Source: Lunularia cruciata (Eukaryota > Streptophyta > Marchantiopsida > Lunulariales > Lunulariaceae). Taken from it: DNA of 64,000 bases. The stretch's first letter is position 1. Each line of letters opens with the position of its first letter. The notes below the pieces were generated by a model. It did not search any database. It was given only the letters and a program-made list of their open reading frames with translations, and had not been told where the DNA came from. Shown here piece by piece: positions 1 to 13,140 of the stretch. The DNA lies in contig OX419759.1 in the NCBI GenBank assembly GCA_948567375.1, forward strand, positions 49,814,593 to 49,878,592. The letters are read 5' to 3'. The position numbers and the translations under genes were made by a program.

Positions 1-320
1 AGTGTACATGTGTATCCTAAATCCTAATATAACTATAGAATGAGAATGAAGTCACTACAAGCTTGGGATAGTATCAACACTCCCCCTAAAGCTCAACTCA
101 ATATCATGTACACCAAGGCAAAGCATGAAAGCCTCAAACTTGTCTCAAGATAAACATCAACTATATGAAAACATCACCTTTGTGAAAACATCAGCTAAAT
201 GCTCTCTTGTGCCAACAAACTTAAGCTCAATCTGCCCTACAAGAACCTTCTCCCTAACAAAAAGATAGTTCACCTCAATGTGCTTAGTCCTAGCATGAAA
301 CACATGGTTACTAGCCAACT
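1..320 (-). mobile_element. 3' end of a Ty1/copia retrotransposon (LTR edge, polypurine tract, RNase H tail), truncated
   Basis: Read on the minus strand, 320-91 encodes the end of a Copia RNase H domain: a frame with ASNHVFHARTKHIEV followed by VGQIELKFVGTREHLADVFTK, the usual ADIFTK-type ending. It is followed by the polypurine tract TTTAGGGGGAG (90-80) and the LTR start TGTTGATAC (79-71). The LTR runs off the left edge of the window. On the right the similarity stops near 320, next to an A-rich simple repeat, so the rest of the element is missing or has moved. A stop codon follows the DVFTKVM segment, so this is dead sequence. Family assignment is firm from motif order; element boundaries are not known. 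Confidence 0.85.
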
Positions 321-339
321 ATACACTACTCATGTATCT

Positions 340-374
340 TAAATATAAAAATAAAAATAAAAATAAAAATATAT
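340..374. repeat. AAAAT-type simple repeat
   Basis: Several copies of an (A)4-5T unit sit at the break point of the preceding Copia remnant. Low-complexity DNA; no coding role. Confidence 0.8.
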
Positions 375-1429
375 AGGCACCCCATTTAAGTCCTTGGGAT
401 CTTTTCAAACAGACTAACTTTCCAACCAAGGATGTATCAAGCCAAATAGTTCTTGGGTCAAAGGTTGTTCAAGGCCAAGGGTCTTCTTTTAGGGTGAAGG
501 TCTTTGAGGACAAAGGTCTCCTTTGCCAAGTTTTGTACAACCATGAGCCTTCTTCATTGAAGCCCCACAGTGTAGGTTCTCCACCTTGCTTCATAGCTAT
601 TGACCTTCTCACGTTGCACATCTATTGGTTCATCTTCCTCCTACCAAATGCATTTTCCTTGAGTCAAAGAAAAATCATCATAATTCTTCCTTCTTCCTTG
701 CCAACAGGCTATTTCTTTGTGCTTCTAACCAAACTAAGGAATTTGAAAGAAGAAGGTGTATGTTGAGAAGTGGTGAGGTCACATTAGGTTTATCTTATCA
801 TTCCAAGGCATTAGGATATGCAATCTTTATTGCTCAACATGTATAAGCATCCAATATCATCATATCCCAAACCATGGTCTTCTATAAGGCACCTTGAAAA
901 ATGGCTATGTTAATAATCAACAAATAGTCAATTTTCTTGATCCTATGGCATCATCCCAAGAGGCCAAGCTATAAATCTCTCCTTGGAAATAGCTCATTGG
1001 GAGGGATGGTATAGGGTATGTATTCTTCCTAATCTAATCTAGAACAAAGTTTCCAATATAATTTTCTTGAAATTGAGCATTGCATCTACAAAGACTTTGG
1101 ATAAGTCAAATGAAATTACTTCTATTACAAACTCAAGTTCGCCTAATCAAGATGATAACTACTATTGTGGTTCATACCAAACTTCTCATGGGGCTATGTG
1201 TAGACTAGAGGAAATGTTTGTGGAAGTCCCATTAAGAGCACATGGATTACAAATATAGAGTGTTCATTGTGGAATAGGTTAGAGAAAGACCAAACTACAG
1301 GGCTTGAAGTAGCAGAATAGGGTTGCCAAATAGACCCAATATTAATTATGAAAATAAAAACTACTAAGCTTGGATAAGTTTTTGTAGATATTTTAGCTCT
1401 CAAATTAGTGTAGTTTGGATAACAAAAGC
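375..1429. other. No recognisable gene
   Basis: AT-rich sequence with short open stretches (for example 494-766 and 1067-1258 plus). None shows a known motif, a signal sequence or a plausible exon pattern. Probably decayed repeat DNA. Confidence 0.5.
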
Positions 1430-2030
1430 TATAATTCCCCATTGGTGCATGTATGTTGTTTTGAGATAGTAAGTTTTGCATTGCATGTAGTTGAAAGATA
1501 TTGTTTGTATGGAGTTTAGCTAGACTTCTAAATTAGCCATGATTAGTTGAGTTAACCACAGCTAAGATAAAAATAACAATGTTTTAGAGTTTGATAGAGT
1601 GAGCACAATTATTTTGGATTCCATTATATTTAACTTTTATTATTTCTAAATTTTTGGCTTTGAGGAAAAAGTTTGAGAACTCTTGGGTGCAAAATTTTCC
1701 ATAGTCCAAGGATAGCACATGCAAAGGAATCTTTGACTTAGTCGTTTTGTTCAGATAAGACCATATGCTTATCTGGATTATAACTAGGATTTTTGATATT
1801 GCCTTAGGCTTTATATCAGTATGAAAGAGGATGATGAGGAAGTACTCATCCTTTAATTTGCAAACTATATTTCATTGACTCCACTAGTGAGAAATGGCTT
1901 AAGTCTTGGAGATGCCTTAGAGTTTTAGCATTGGAGGAATGGCATGGAGTCTGGATCTACACCTTCTTAGTCCATGTTGTGCTACCTTTATAGCCATTAG
2001 AGGTTACCTTGAGTGCATAAAAATTGGGTT
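1430..2030 (+). repeat. Diverged solo LTR, copy 1 of a three-copy family
   Basis: This stretch aligns along most of its length with 22705-23392 (same strand) and with the reverse complement of 32412-33103. Shared blocks include GGCTTTGAGGAAA, GAGAACTCTTGGG, ATAGTCCAAGGATAGC, GTGAGAAATG and TTCTTAGTCCATG. It is the most diverged of the three copies. No internal retrotransposon genes flank it, so it is read as a solo LTR or fragment. Both ends are approximate. Confidence 0.65.
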
Positions 2031-5000
2031 ATAGTGTAGTGGCCAAAGCTTTGCATTGATCTTTAATGATTAAATGAGGGTTATAAATTATATAGAGTCA
2101 AAGAACACATAGCTCCAACACACCAAGAAAAAAATAAGGAATAAATAAAATAAAATAAAATAAGAACTTGGTGGAAAGTATGAGGAAAATTTTATCACAA
2201 AGGGTTTCCTATGCCTCCACATCATCTCCTCCAAAACCTCCACATGTGGAACCATCACCAGTGTGACTTGTATGCAAAGAGAAGAGAAGAAGTGAGAGGA
2301 GTCAACAAAATCTCTATCTCTTGCTTCAATAAAGACCAAGATACATGTGTTGGCAAGGAGACAATTGCAATCATCACCAATGTTATATGGATTATTCTAT
2401 AAAAAAATTCTAGCTCATGAATTAGAAGACAACACAACTCTACATTGCATTCTATGATAAAGTGTTTGTACTCTTCAACAATAGTATATACCTACCCCTC
2501 ATATCTTTTTCTACATTGTGGCTTTGCTTCTATATATCATGGAGAAGGAAATCCTCACCAAAAGTAAATGCAATTTATTAGCATAAATGCTTGCCATTGT
2601 TTGCTTCTTTCAAGCCAAAAAATATAGGGAGGTCTTCCATTAGGATGAGATGGAAAATGACTCCAACAAATATTCCATGTACTTTCTATACCTTTTGCAC
2701 CTCAATCACCTCATAGCTATAACAAGAGGTCCAAGGCATGTTGTAGCATGCCTCTTGTCTATAGCATATTTGTTACTCAAGGCTAGTTTTTCTAGCCTTG
2801 GCACAATATCATAATGTAATCCTCAACCAAATATGCCCATGGAATTCTTGGCGTCTTGTGGGACCTATAGCATCAACCCTTAGGATATGTCATACTCCAA
2901 GATTGTCCTTTGCCTTACTATTATCCTTGGAGACCCTCATCTTTCAAACCCTCATGAGCCAACATACCTTGTCATCTTCCTCCCTTTCCATATCCTCAAT
3001 TACATGTTAAGCATGCTATAAATTGTCAAAAGATCCATCTAATAATCCATCACCATCTCCTAGTTACATTGAGAGAAATATTCTTTCATGAAGGTATGTC
3101 CAAAAAGTGGAACAATCCTCTTGGGAGAAGACTTATAAACTAATCACATCCAAGGCAACAACTAACCAAGGCTTTGGAGGCAACACTAAACAAAATTATC
3201 TCTATTGGCCAGATCAATGGCCCATCATTAGAAAGGGTGTACAAAAGCAGATCAAGTGTTTAAGGATTTATTGCTAGAAGAACTCATTATTCATGGATAT
3301 CATCAAAGCATGCAGACTCACAATCATGGATATAGCGTCTGGCTCTCCAATCTTGGAAAACTTCATATTCTACTCCAACTAAGACTTGGTTTTTAATACC
3401 ACCATCTTTGTTTCATGCTAAATGCCCCTTGTGATGAAATGGTAGAAAAGGTAATATTAAGGAAAAAAAATACTACCATGATCCCATTTTGAGTCTTGCA
3501 TCAACATCCCATTCCAAATTGGCTAACTTTTGACGTCATTACAAACATTCACCATCCATTAAATCTTAGATACTTGAGGATCCTCCTTTGCCAATTTATG
3601 AGTTTCATAGCTCATCCTGACTAGATATACTATGCCATTGGACTACTTACTAATTGGTTTCACAACATAAGTTCCATTAATTTTAATGCCTTGATGATGT
3701 GTTGTGGTCCATATTTGGCTTGATTCTAACATCCTTTAGATACTACCATTTCAAACACAAAATATCATTTCTATATAACTTAACTATTTTTGTACTATCT
3801 AAGTACTTTTCATACTTATCAACATAAAACTAAAGGAAAAAGAGATACTTTTCACTCTCCTCCTAAGACAATCAAAGAATCAACCTTGTTTTGTAAAGAC
3901 CATAGATTCTAAGAATACTCAAGCAAAATTTCAAAATAGAAAATATCTTTGCCTTTTTTAATAAATCATCTCTAAATAAAAATTGTGATATAATTTTTTT
4001 CTACAATCTTACTTTATCAATATTTAATTTTTCTTTTAAGATGCTTTAGTACACATGGTTGTTAAATTGCTATGTGTCTTTTGAAAAATTATGGATAAGA
4101 GTGTCTTGCTTGATTGATTGAGATAGCTACACCATAAGATACCATAAAATAAGGTATGGATAAAGCTACAATATTATTGAGAGTATTTATTTATGAGATT
4201 TTTTCTACATCCTTAGGTCAAAGAAAGTAGAACTAGACAAATATGTGCTCATAAAGGTATAGAAGTTATTCTCTAATGCAAGAGCAAAAGCACTACCCTT
4301 AGAAATAGAGAAATTGAACTTGACATTATCCTTTTATGTCTTGAATTCAAAGTTCAGACCTAGAGTGGAACAAAGAACAAAACTTGAATCTCTATTTGTT
4401 TGGTCAATAGGAGTAGAAGAAAGAAAGAAGAGAAATATATATCAAGGAAGGAGGAGTGATAAATCACAATTTTTTGGTAGAGGAGAAAGAGAAATTAAGA
4501 ACCTTCTTGATTTTTTGGAAATCAGGAGGGGAAGAAAAAGACCCAACATCAATTGAATTTAAATGGAAAATCACAATGTTATTAGTAAATCAAAGTACTT
4601 GTAAGAAGGAATCATGGAGCTCAAGAAAATAAACTAAGAAGGAAGATTATTTGTACATTGTAATCAAAAGATTAAAGATCACCATTGATAATGCTTGCAA
4701 ATTTTCAACAATTGAGAGCAAATTTTAGCTTAAAAAATAACAAATGAATGTTAACAACAACTATTTTATAGAAGAGTCAAAATGACTACTACTACCAATG
4801 ATTATAGAATCTCCAATGATTTGACTACAAATTATAGCTAATGTTTGTATACCAAGCTCCCTAAATGTTGAGCTTATTGATATCATTGTAATCTTCAACT
4901 AAATGTTGTTCATCCATGCTTACAAGACTCCACAAACCTTGATGGTATGTGTTTAGGTGAATGATGTTTACCTTGACTCATACACCTACCGTTACACTAC

Positions 5001-6555
5001 TTCTTAGGTATCTTACTTATTTACATAGTGCTACTATAAATTATGAGCCCTGCAAAGAATGCCTTGACCTTGCACTCTATTGTTAGGGAGTATGAATTTT
5101 AAAAAATACTCTTTATTTATCTATTATCAATCATTATATGTAAAAATTATATTAGCAATTCATTCCTTGCTTTGCTTGGAGTCAAAAGAATAGCTAGAAT
5201 TAGATCTATATACTTTGCTTTGTTTTCTACTATTTCTTATTTTTATTCATTCCTAGTTTGGATAAGCATATGACCAACTAGAATTTGAACTAGATGCTCA
5301 ACTCATTTTTTGGTTATCTAGAATGAAAAGAATATCTTATGTAATTGTTTACTTGAACTGTCCAGGCCTGGAAATTGAGACATGTGTACAATACAATAGG
5401 AAACCCAAAAACAAGAAATTTTGAGACTTATTCACTAAACAGAAAGAGTCAACTAGATTCAGGTTTGTATAATTGAAACAACTCTTTTCTTCACCTAAAG
5501 AGGAATTAACCATCCAAGTTAATTTGGATTGAAAATTTGTTGAAAGCTTAAAAATAATAATTGATTCATATGGCAAGGATCCAAGTTAATTTGGATTATA
5601 ATCAAGCTTTCATCTTACAAATTTAGCCATTTATTCTCATATTTTATTTGATTACATTAAAAATAATGTATTTTCTTATAAGTTTACACCATCATAAAAT
5701 TCCTCTTTGACAATGAACATCTATCTTTGCAAGTGAAGCTTGGCAACTTTAACCACCAAGCTGGTAGTTATCAAAGTACTTTAAACTTAGGATACTACAA
5801 TTATTTGCAGATTGACAAATATCCATTTATAATTTGGATTATTATTCCCCTTTGTACCAACAGCATAATTTTTGGGAGAAATTTTTGTAAACACTAAAAG
5901 AAAGATGTTCCATGACAATAGCAACTGAATAAACTTTTTTTTCTTTGAGCTTTTTCTTTTCTTTTCTTTTTCTTTAAGCCTATGTTTTTAAAACTAGTCT
6001 AACATATTTGGAAACTCTAGAACCTTTTGTTTAATGAAGCATGAAAGATCATAGATAAAAAAAGCTAATATCATAGTAAATAAAGGTTTTCTCCTTATTA
6101 CTATGATGAAAAAGTAGGTGGAATAGATTCCTTAGTATGGTTGTATTTCTTATGGTTATTTGTGGTATATCCATCGAGTTGTCTATGAATGGAGAATTGG
6201 ATGGAGATCTTCTACTACTTGGAAAAATTATCTATTTTAGTTGATTTTATATTAGAATTTTTTATCTAAAATATAATAAACTATTTGGGAAAAGGAACTA
6301 AGAAAGAATAAAGCTAAGAGCAACAATCTAGAATTTTGCAATCAGAATTACATTTTTCTTGCAAAAACCTATTCCCAATAACATTATAACATAATATCTA
6401 CAACAAGGTTTATGCTCCACAAATCTATAGCAAAATTTCTTATCATATCATTGGTCCACAAAGACCAATGCTCCATATCTCCTTGTTCATATCTTTTGCA
6501 ATGCTATATGATACAAATCTTGTAAACAAAATCTCCATAACTTAGAACCTCAAGA
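2031..6555. other. 4.5 kb without a recognisable gene
   Basis: AT-rich DNA with only short frames interrupted by stops. Some stretches (for example 2540-3650) have the texture of decayed retroelement sequence, but I could not tie them to a domain. 5940-5975 is a pyrimidine-rich run. Nothing here supports a gene call. Confidence 0.5.
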
Positions 6556-7541
6556 TATTAAATATAATAACTTGAGGAAAAACATTATAGTCTTTTTTCA
6601 AATAATGGTTTGGTCCCACAGAGGTACAACTTAGAAATTATCATATACAAAGAAATGTGTCATAATTTAGTCTTGTGCAATTTCTTATTTTACCTCTTGG
6701 GCAAATATAACCCTTTGAGAAGAGGACTATGACACCAAGAAGATGCACAGTGGAAAAAAATCAATTAAATCCCTGAAAATAGGAAAATTATAATACAAAG
6801 GGAAGTTTGGAAAGTGATGTTCCAATCCAAAGGTGCCAATATCCTTTGAAAGGTCTCTTGAACATATTTGGAAGATGTGTGTTCTACCCTTTACAAGAAG
6901 CAAGTAACATTATCTTTGGAAGGAGGTTCTCAGCTTTGCAAGGCATGCATCTTCAGAAGATATCCTTTCATTCCAAAGGCCAATGTTTCACCCTTCGCAA
7001 GCACCACCTCTTCAACAATTCAATATCTTTGTGAATATTTATTGATCAAGTTTGTGTATTTAGGTTACTATCAAAATTAAGTTACATTGAAGTTCCATCA
7101 AGGCATCACATTTAGATGATTGTAAGTTTGCTAAGGAACAAACACACAAAGCAACTAATAGTTATTATTGAGATTCTTCACCAAGATACAAACATGGATA
7201 GAGAATAGTTTCACAAGGATGAGAAAGTGATGGGTAGCACAAGAGCCCTTCATTTATTCACCATTCAATAATACAAATAATAATTCAAGCGTTGCACTTA
7301 AATAGTCATAGTTGCTAGGGATGACAAAAATAAACCTAATAAAACTACTACCATTTTAGATGGGTACCAAGAAATAGAAAATCTTGTTGATCCAACTACT
7401 CTTTTGATCTCTAATAGTACTACAACTATAAGCTGGTATGAGGGGATTGCTAACAATTCTAAAAAGTGTTCTTATTTTATTGACTCCTCTTGCTCTAAGT
7501 ACATTATTCCTTGCACAAATTGCTTCTTTACTTCTAATGCA
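6556..7541 (-). repeat. Left (3') LTR of the outer minus-strand gypsy-type element
   Basis: About 985 bp that aligns with 16218-16808 plus 17844-18201 plus 36166-36243. Those three pieces are the right-hand LTR after it was split by two later insertions. Shared blocks include AAGAGGACTAT, TCCAATCCAAAG, AAAGGTCTCTTGAA, GATTCTTCACCAAGA and CACTTAAATAGTCAT. This left copy has neither insertion, so it records both empty sites (about 7085-7090 and about 7432-7436). The start looks like a decayed TGTTATATAACAAC; the right edge is placed near TTTGGCA by alignment to AATGGCA at 36243. Both ends carry some uncertainty. Confidence 0.75.
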
Positions 7542-7967
7542 TTTGGCATTTCATAACAAAAGATGCTCTATAGAGAGTGGTGAATATATTGGACAACATA
7601 CCCAATGGTCTCCTTTGGGTCTGGTCTGAAAAATGAAAAATCCAGAAGTTGGTTCAAAATTCACATATCCTAGTTTATGTGGCATGTTTTCTATCCTTAC
7701 ATTGATTCTTGACCTTGAGTCATTGGAACTAACTTCATAATAGATCTTGATCTCAACTTTGATTTCTAATGAGTCTTAATCTTCCTATTCTATTTGGTAG
7801 ATGGCAAGTAGATCCTTCTATTCCATATTCTTCATGTGCTTTAGTGCCAATGTAAGCTGCTTCTTATAAAATTTATTGTCCTCCTAAAATTACTTGAAAG
7901 TAATATTAGCCTTAGTTCAAGTGAGGGCAAGCACAATGTCATATTGTGGGACATCCTCCATCATGTC

Positions 7968-8013
7968 CTTCTTCTTCTTCTTCTTCTTCTTCTTCTTCTT
8001 CTTCTTCTTCTTT
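7968..8013. repeat. (CTT)n microsatellite
   Basis: About fifteen CTT units followed by TTTG. Read on the minus strand it gives a run of lysine codons inside the gag-side remnant at 7917-8129; that frame should not be taken as a real poly-lysine protein. Confidence 0.95.
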
Positions 8014-8341
8014 GAAAGGACATCCTTCATCAATGCTTCCTTCCAAAGATCTTTTGGCAGGATCACATTTTCCAAAGGTGGTGTTTTAGTGAGATTTAAG
8101 GTACCTTGTGATATAATGGTAATAGCCATAGCTCACTTCGGTTCAAAAACTAGAATTGGACCTATGAGTGTCTTCAACAGTTCTTCTTGAATCAATTCTT
8201 CTACCTCCTTGCAAATATCTAAAGGGAAGGTTGAATTGGTGGGCTTTGGCATTTTTTTTCTCTTGAAGCCACTTCCTTTTAAAGATCCTCTATTTCCTCA
8301 TCTTTTAGATGATTCCTCCCTTTGAGTGTTTTAAGGAGCTT

Positions 8342-8944
8342 TCATTCCTTCTTTGATAAAATTTCCTTCTTGCACACTTGCTTGATCTTTGCATCTAAAG
8401 GAGATGATGAATCCAAAGAGCCTTCCTCCCATAAGGTCTTCTTGATAGACCTTGTCTTTCCTTGATTGATTTCCAAATCTAGCCATTTCTTTTCCTCAAA
8501 GTACAAGATATCATCCAAATCAAGTTCCTCCAAAGTGATAGAATGCATGTTGGTCTTAAGCTTAGTGGTAGGTGAGGTAGGAGAAAATTTAACTTGAGGT
8601 TTTGGTGTGGGTAGTTGAGGATAATTTTCCCCTACATTGCTTAGCTCTTTGCAATTAGAACATAATAGAAGATACCCAATCTGCTTATGGGGTTCTTGGC
8701 AGTTAGGGAACCCATGTCCTAGTGCACCGCAATTGTAGTACGCACCAAAGTAGAAGTAGAAGTACTCTACTTCTACTAATAGTGCAAGAGTTGAATATAG
8801 CATGGAAACTTTAGAGCCAATTTTGGAAGCCTGAACAAATGAATTAGACCTTGAATATGTGCAAATTCTTCTATTTAGGAAAGAAATGCCTAGCTTTCTC
8901 TCCCACCTTTTTGTCTCATTGAGAACTTTCCAATGGTACCTCAT
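8342..8944 (-). pseudogene. Gag-like frame with two nucleocapsid-type zinc knuckles (degenerate)
   Basis: A 200-codon minus-strand frame. About residues 90-103 read YYNCGALGHGFPNC, a CCHC knuckle in which the first cysteine is tyrosine. Shortly after comes CSNCKELSNVGENYPQ, which looks like a second knuckle whose His and last Cys are lost. An acidic segment with LEELDLDDILYFEEKKW follows. Retroviral-type gag proteins use such knuckles to bind RNA during particle assembly. The frame is the downstream half of a gag gene; the upstream half lies at 15646-16193 on the far side of the Gypsy insertion. The start given is the frame limit, not a true initiation site. Alternative: a host CCHC protein, less likely given the LTRs and primer site. 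Confidence 0.6.
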
Positions 8945-9251
8945 GCATGTGATTTGGGATTCCTATAAGAATATTCTCTAAAGATTCTCTTTGGTCAAAG
9001 CTTGTTTGACCAACCAAATAGGACCAAAATTGACATGTTATCTAAGCATGCAACTAATCTACCAGTAGAGCTTGTGTACATGTCTCAAATCCATATATTT
9101 GATCCAAGGGTGGTGCTTCTCTTGAGGGAATCTTCTTTGTTATGTAATAAAGACAAGGTGCTCCTTTGGGGCATTAGATTTTTGAGTATGAAGCTTTGTG
9201 TTTCCTCTTCCGGGTTTCTCTTGGGGTTCTCATGTCCTTGGAATATTACAA

Positions 9252-9264
9252 TGGTATCAGAGTA
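9252..9264 (+). promoter_or_regulatory. Primer-binding site, initiator-Met-tRNA type
   Basis: TGGTATCAGAGTA lies one base after ...ATTACA. This is the standard plant retrotransposon minus-strand priming site and fixes the end of the 5' LTR at 9250. Confidence 0.85.
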
Positions 9265-9892
9265 GGTGTTCAATCCAAGAGAGTGGATTACCCCTCTTTG
9301 AGGAACATGGGCTACTAAGACTGAGTAGTTTCAAGAAACCATAGTGCAATTGATAGAGTAGGAGTGTTTTAGAGAGAGGATGGGATGGAGGCTCTTGGAG
9401 GATAATTTCTTGCACTTTTCATTCTCTTCTTGAATTTTTTCAACATCAAGATTATGTTTATGTAGTGAGAGCAAGTAAGAGTATATATCATTTACCATTT
9501 TGGAGTAGAGTTCATCAATATAGTGATGAATTCACCAAACTTGATGATTCAACTTGTAATGATCTATGATAGAGAGTGATATTTGATAATCTACATTCTA
9601 TTGTGATAGATATAAATGTACCAAATCCTCTCCTTTTCAACACTCAAGTAGAAATTGGTTATGTGATTAGACCAAAAGTGATGTTTTGGGATTTTATAAT
9701 CCGTAAATTTGGTGAGAAATATTATCAATGAGTGATAGCCTCTAAAGTTCCAATGGTAGTCCCAAGAATTTATGCCCCCTCTTGAGTGATCATATTAACT
9801 ATATATTGAAGTAGGAAGTAGCTATTGAGCATTTGTTGTGTGTAAGAATTATGGAACCGTAGTTATATGATTTGATGCAAGGAATGTAAGGG

Positions 9893-12700
9893 ATGTTGAA
9901 CAAGTTTTGGGAGATCAAGATGAACATGGAGGCATTGCAAAGTCAAGTATGTACCTTTAGGAATGATCAAGCAATGCAAGAAGGGAAAGTATCTCAAAAC
10001 CCAATACCAACAACCAAAGTACCTGGAGAGTCACTCATGCTAATGACACCAACCCGGATCAACAATGAAGTCATATTATTACTATGGATGAAAAAGACAT
10101 GCAATATTGAGCCTCACAAGGGGTAATGTTCCATGGGAGTAGTGGAGAACTAGATTTCAAGAATGAATTGATACTTCAAGTTATTCACAACAAAGATCAC
10201 CAATCATTTTGCATGCATGTTTGCATGTGGGTTCTTGACCAATGAAGCACTCATATGGTACAATGCTTGGGAATGATCAATGTTGGCAAATGGAAGATAG
10301 GTCACTTGGACATCAATACAAGAAGAGTTGTTGAAGAATCTCCAATCTATGGATTCTATGCAGATGTGACAACCCGGTAAATATCACTTTTGCGGAAATC
10401 GGGTAAGTAAAGTTTGTTCCCACAGAGATACGAGTCAGAACTGGTCAAATACAAAGCAAAGTAACAATTTCAGTTCTTCTTGAGTTCTTCTTTAGTCTCT
10501 CAGGTAGAAACCACATCCAAAAGAGAGTAACAAGCACTGATTCGCAGTCTTGTCACAAATTAACACTCCTTAATCACAACTCCATCAAATCTTTCCAAAC
10601 AATCTTGATTGTGATGATTCAGGCTCTCTCGAAAATGGCACTTCACTGCAAAACGACTTTGCCTCAGAATTGTGTTCCACCCCTCCATTGAAGGCACAAC
10701 TTCCTTGATCGAAATTGCTTCACATCAACTTTGGATTGCACTCACAAATGCAAAATACTACCAACACTACAATTCCTTCTCAGATTTGTCAAGGCATTGC
10801 TCCGATTGCACTTCACTCAGGATCAAACACACAGAATGAAGATCAAGGCTGTGGAATCCAACATCCAACAAACACTCTGACTTGCACTTCAAATTTCTCC
10901 ACACACTCACAAACATAGACACGAAGTTGATACTTGGAATCAAGCTCAAGCGACGAGCACTACTTCACAACACTTTGCTTTATCTATTCTCAGAAATTAG
11001 AGCACTGAACAACATTTCTCTGCGAATGCCACTCTTAAGTAGTGAATCAATCGACAATTCTAACAACTATACTGTTCTACAATAACTCTTCTAACCTGGA
11101 GATCCAAAATGACAATGCACCTCTTCATATTTACCTCTTCAAATCTCAAATTTGTTACTACTCCGATCCAATGTCTACTTCTTCTTCTTTATTCAAACCC
11201 GAACCCGAAGTAATCTTACTTCCTACTACTCTTTCCTTGGGTTTTACAACTTCCTAATTCTTCCACTAATTCTAACATTTCTCCTTCCTGATCTGCAATT
11301 CCTATCATAATTAAGCCTTCTAAATCTCTATTTCCCAACCCACTCTTCTCTAAAGTGTCAAATGTCAAATCCAAAGACACCTGCACTCCTATCTCTCTTA
11401 CTTCGGGTCTAACTACTATCAATTCCTTTACTAATTCTATTGTATCATCGTCAAGAATTGTAATTGAAAACATGAATACACTATCTACACTTTCAATTTG
11501 TAACCCACTTTCCCCTAATCACTCATGTAACTGACCCAAAGACAATTATTATATGATCTTGCACTTTGGGTTTATTCACTACTACTACTTCTCCTTCAAT
11601 TTCTATTCCATCTTCAATCTGAACTGAAATTGAAGTCATGGGTATTCTAACTATCTTCTTTCCCTACTCTAACTTCCTTTGATCCCTCTAGCAAAACTCC
11701 CAAGTCACCTTCACTGCACTCCAAGGTCCGACTTCCTCAGATTTAGTCGGTCATCTTAGTCTTGAGACGAAGTCTTTAGACACAAAGTCATGTAAACCCG
11801 AAGTCCATCTACTCCAAAAACTTCAAATGTTTATAATTTCTTCTACAGACTTCCAAACTTTGCAATTTTGGTAGCAATGGAAAGCCCTGGACAAGACTCT
11901 TCCAACAAGATATAATACGCTTGATTTGGAATTGTGTGCATTGAGATATAGCCCCTGCAAGAATCCTGACCTGCAACTTCTATTTCTCCTTCGGGTTTGC
12001 TCTCCTTCAACGTCTGATCCGAGTTTTTCCCTCCTCTGACACAAAGTAAACTTCTTTGGGTTTCATCCAGTCCAAGTCCTTCTTCCTCTAACACAAAGTT
12101 GACTTCCTCAAGCTTGATCAAAACACAAGTTTGCACTCATTTCTTCTCCATTTGGTTTCAATTTGGTTTCAGTAAGGCACTTCTTCTTCAAAACTCGTCC
12201 AAAATGAAAAATATGGGTACCACAGCAGATGGCCCGGACTAGACTATGGGAGTTGAAGCAAAAAAACAACATACAAGAGTATGTGGAGGCATTTCTTGAT
12301 CTCCAAGTTGCAATAACAAACATGAGTACAAAAAATATTTGGATAATTTCAAACAAGGGTTAAAAGATCAAATTACCAAGAAGTAATGGAACCAAATCCT
12401 TGCACTATTTTTGAAGCCATTGCTTGCACTCAAAGCATAGTGGAGGTGCTATTCTTTGAAGAGGTGAAGAAATAATCCGGACTCAATATTATTGGGTTGA
12501 CACACAACATTTAGGTGGACCAATTCCTATAGAATTGTGCAACATCTAGTTTTGAGACTAAGGAGCATGACCGCTCCAAGGAGAACAAGGACTGGAGGAA
12601 GAAAGGAGAGATGGAGTCACACAAGGAGAAGGGACTCAAGCAAAACAATATTGTTGTTACAATTGAAGCCAAGTTGGGCACATAGCCATCAACTATTGTG
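9893..12700 (+). pseudogene. Gypsy gag, split by a solo LTR and broken by stops
   Basis: The capsid-like region reads through FLTNEALIWYNAWE (about 10220-10275) and TWTSIQEELLKNLQSMDSMQ just before 10360. It resumes after the solo LTR with MARTRLWELKQKNNIQEYV, the usual Retrotrans_gag pattern. The zinc knuckle at 12655-12696 should be C-x2-C-x4-H-x4-C. Its second cysteine is a TGA stop (12664-12666) and the last is tyrosine (TAT, 12694-12696), so RNA binding is lost. The 9893-10126 frame is the N-terminal part. Removing the insertion and one target copy restores an uninterrupted frame across the junction, which confirms both calls. Confidence 0.75.
10365..12224 (-). repeat. Solo LTR (1,860 bp) with perfect 5-bp target-site duplication
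   Basis: Begins TGTGACAACCCGG and ends GGGTACCACA, so it has TG...CA termini. It is flanked by GCAGA at 10360-10364 and 12225-12229. It sits inside the Gypsy gag, whose frame becomes continuous once the element and one GCAGA are removed. It contains no gag or pol motifs, so it is a solo LTR left by recombination between two LTRs. It keeps far more CpG than the host element, suggesting a more recent arrival. The phrase CCCACAGAG near its left end recalls the outer element's LTR, so it may be a distant relative in the same orientation; strand is therefore tentative. Confidence 0.85.
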
Positions 12701-13140
12701 CTCATCTACCTAGAGGCCCTTGGCTTCCATACAAGCAATCTTTGAACAACATGGAGAGACAAATTGAACATGAGGAGGACGTAGAGATCACATTAAAAAT
12801 AAAGATGGCTAGTAAATGCACCTTATGGCCTTATTAACTTAATGGAAAAGTAAAAAGATGAGGAGAGGAAGAGGACACATGTGCAAAGATTAAGGAAGAC
12901 AAACTCATAGATGATTGTAATGAATGGAGTCATAGAAGGCAATTAGGTGAGAGTATTGATACACCCTAGAGCAACAAAGAATTTCTTGTCTTGCTCTATT
13001 GCAATAAGATTGGGGATGGATCTAGAGAAGGATGAGAATGAAAAATATAGTTTCCTAATGGGCAGATAGAGAGGATTGAGTTATTACTTAGAAAGGTAGC
13101 ACTCTTTGTAAGAGAGTATCAAGAAGCAATTGAGTGGCAA

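Larger units (their letters stand above)
7542..8947 (-). mobile_element. Left internal part of the outer gypsy-type element
   Basis: Minus-strand sequence between the left LTR and the inserted Gypsy element. It holds a gag-like reading frame (8342-8944) and, further downstream, a second decayed frame (7917-8129) expanded by a CTT repeat. No protease, reverse transcriptase or integrase motif is present. Confidence 0.6.

Noticed and set aside
7917..8190. Poly-lysine (minus) or poly-phenylalanine (plus) proteins
   Set aside because: Both are translations of a CTT microsatellite.
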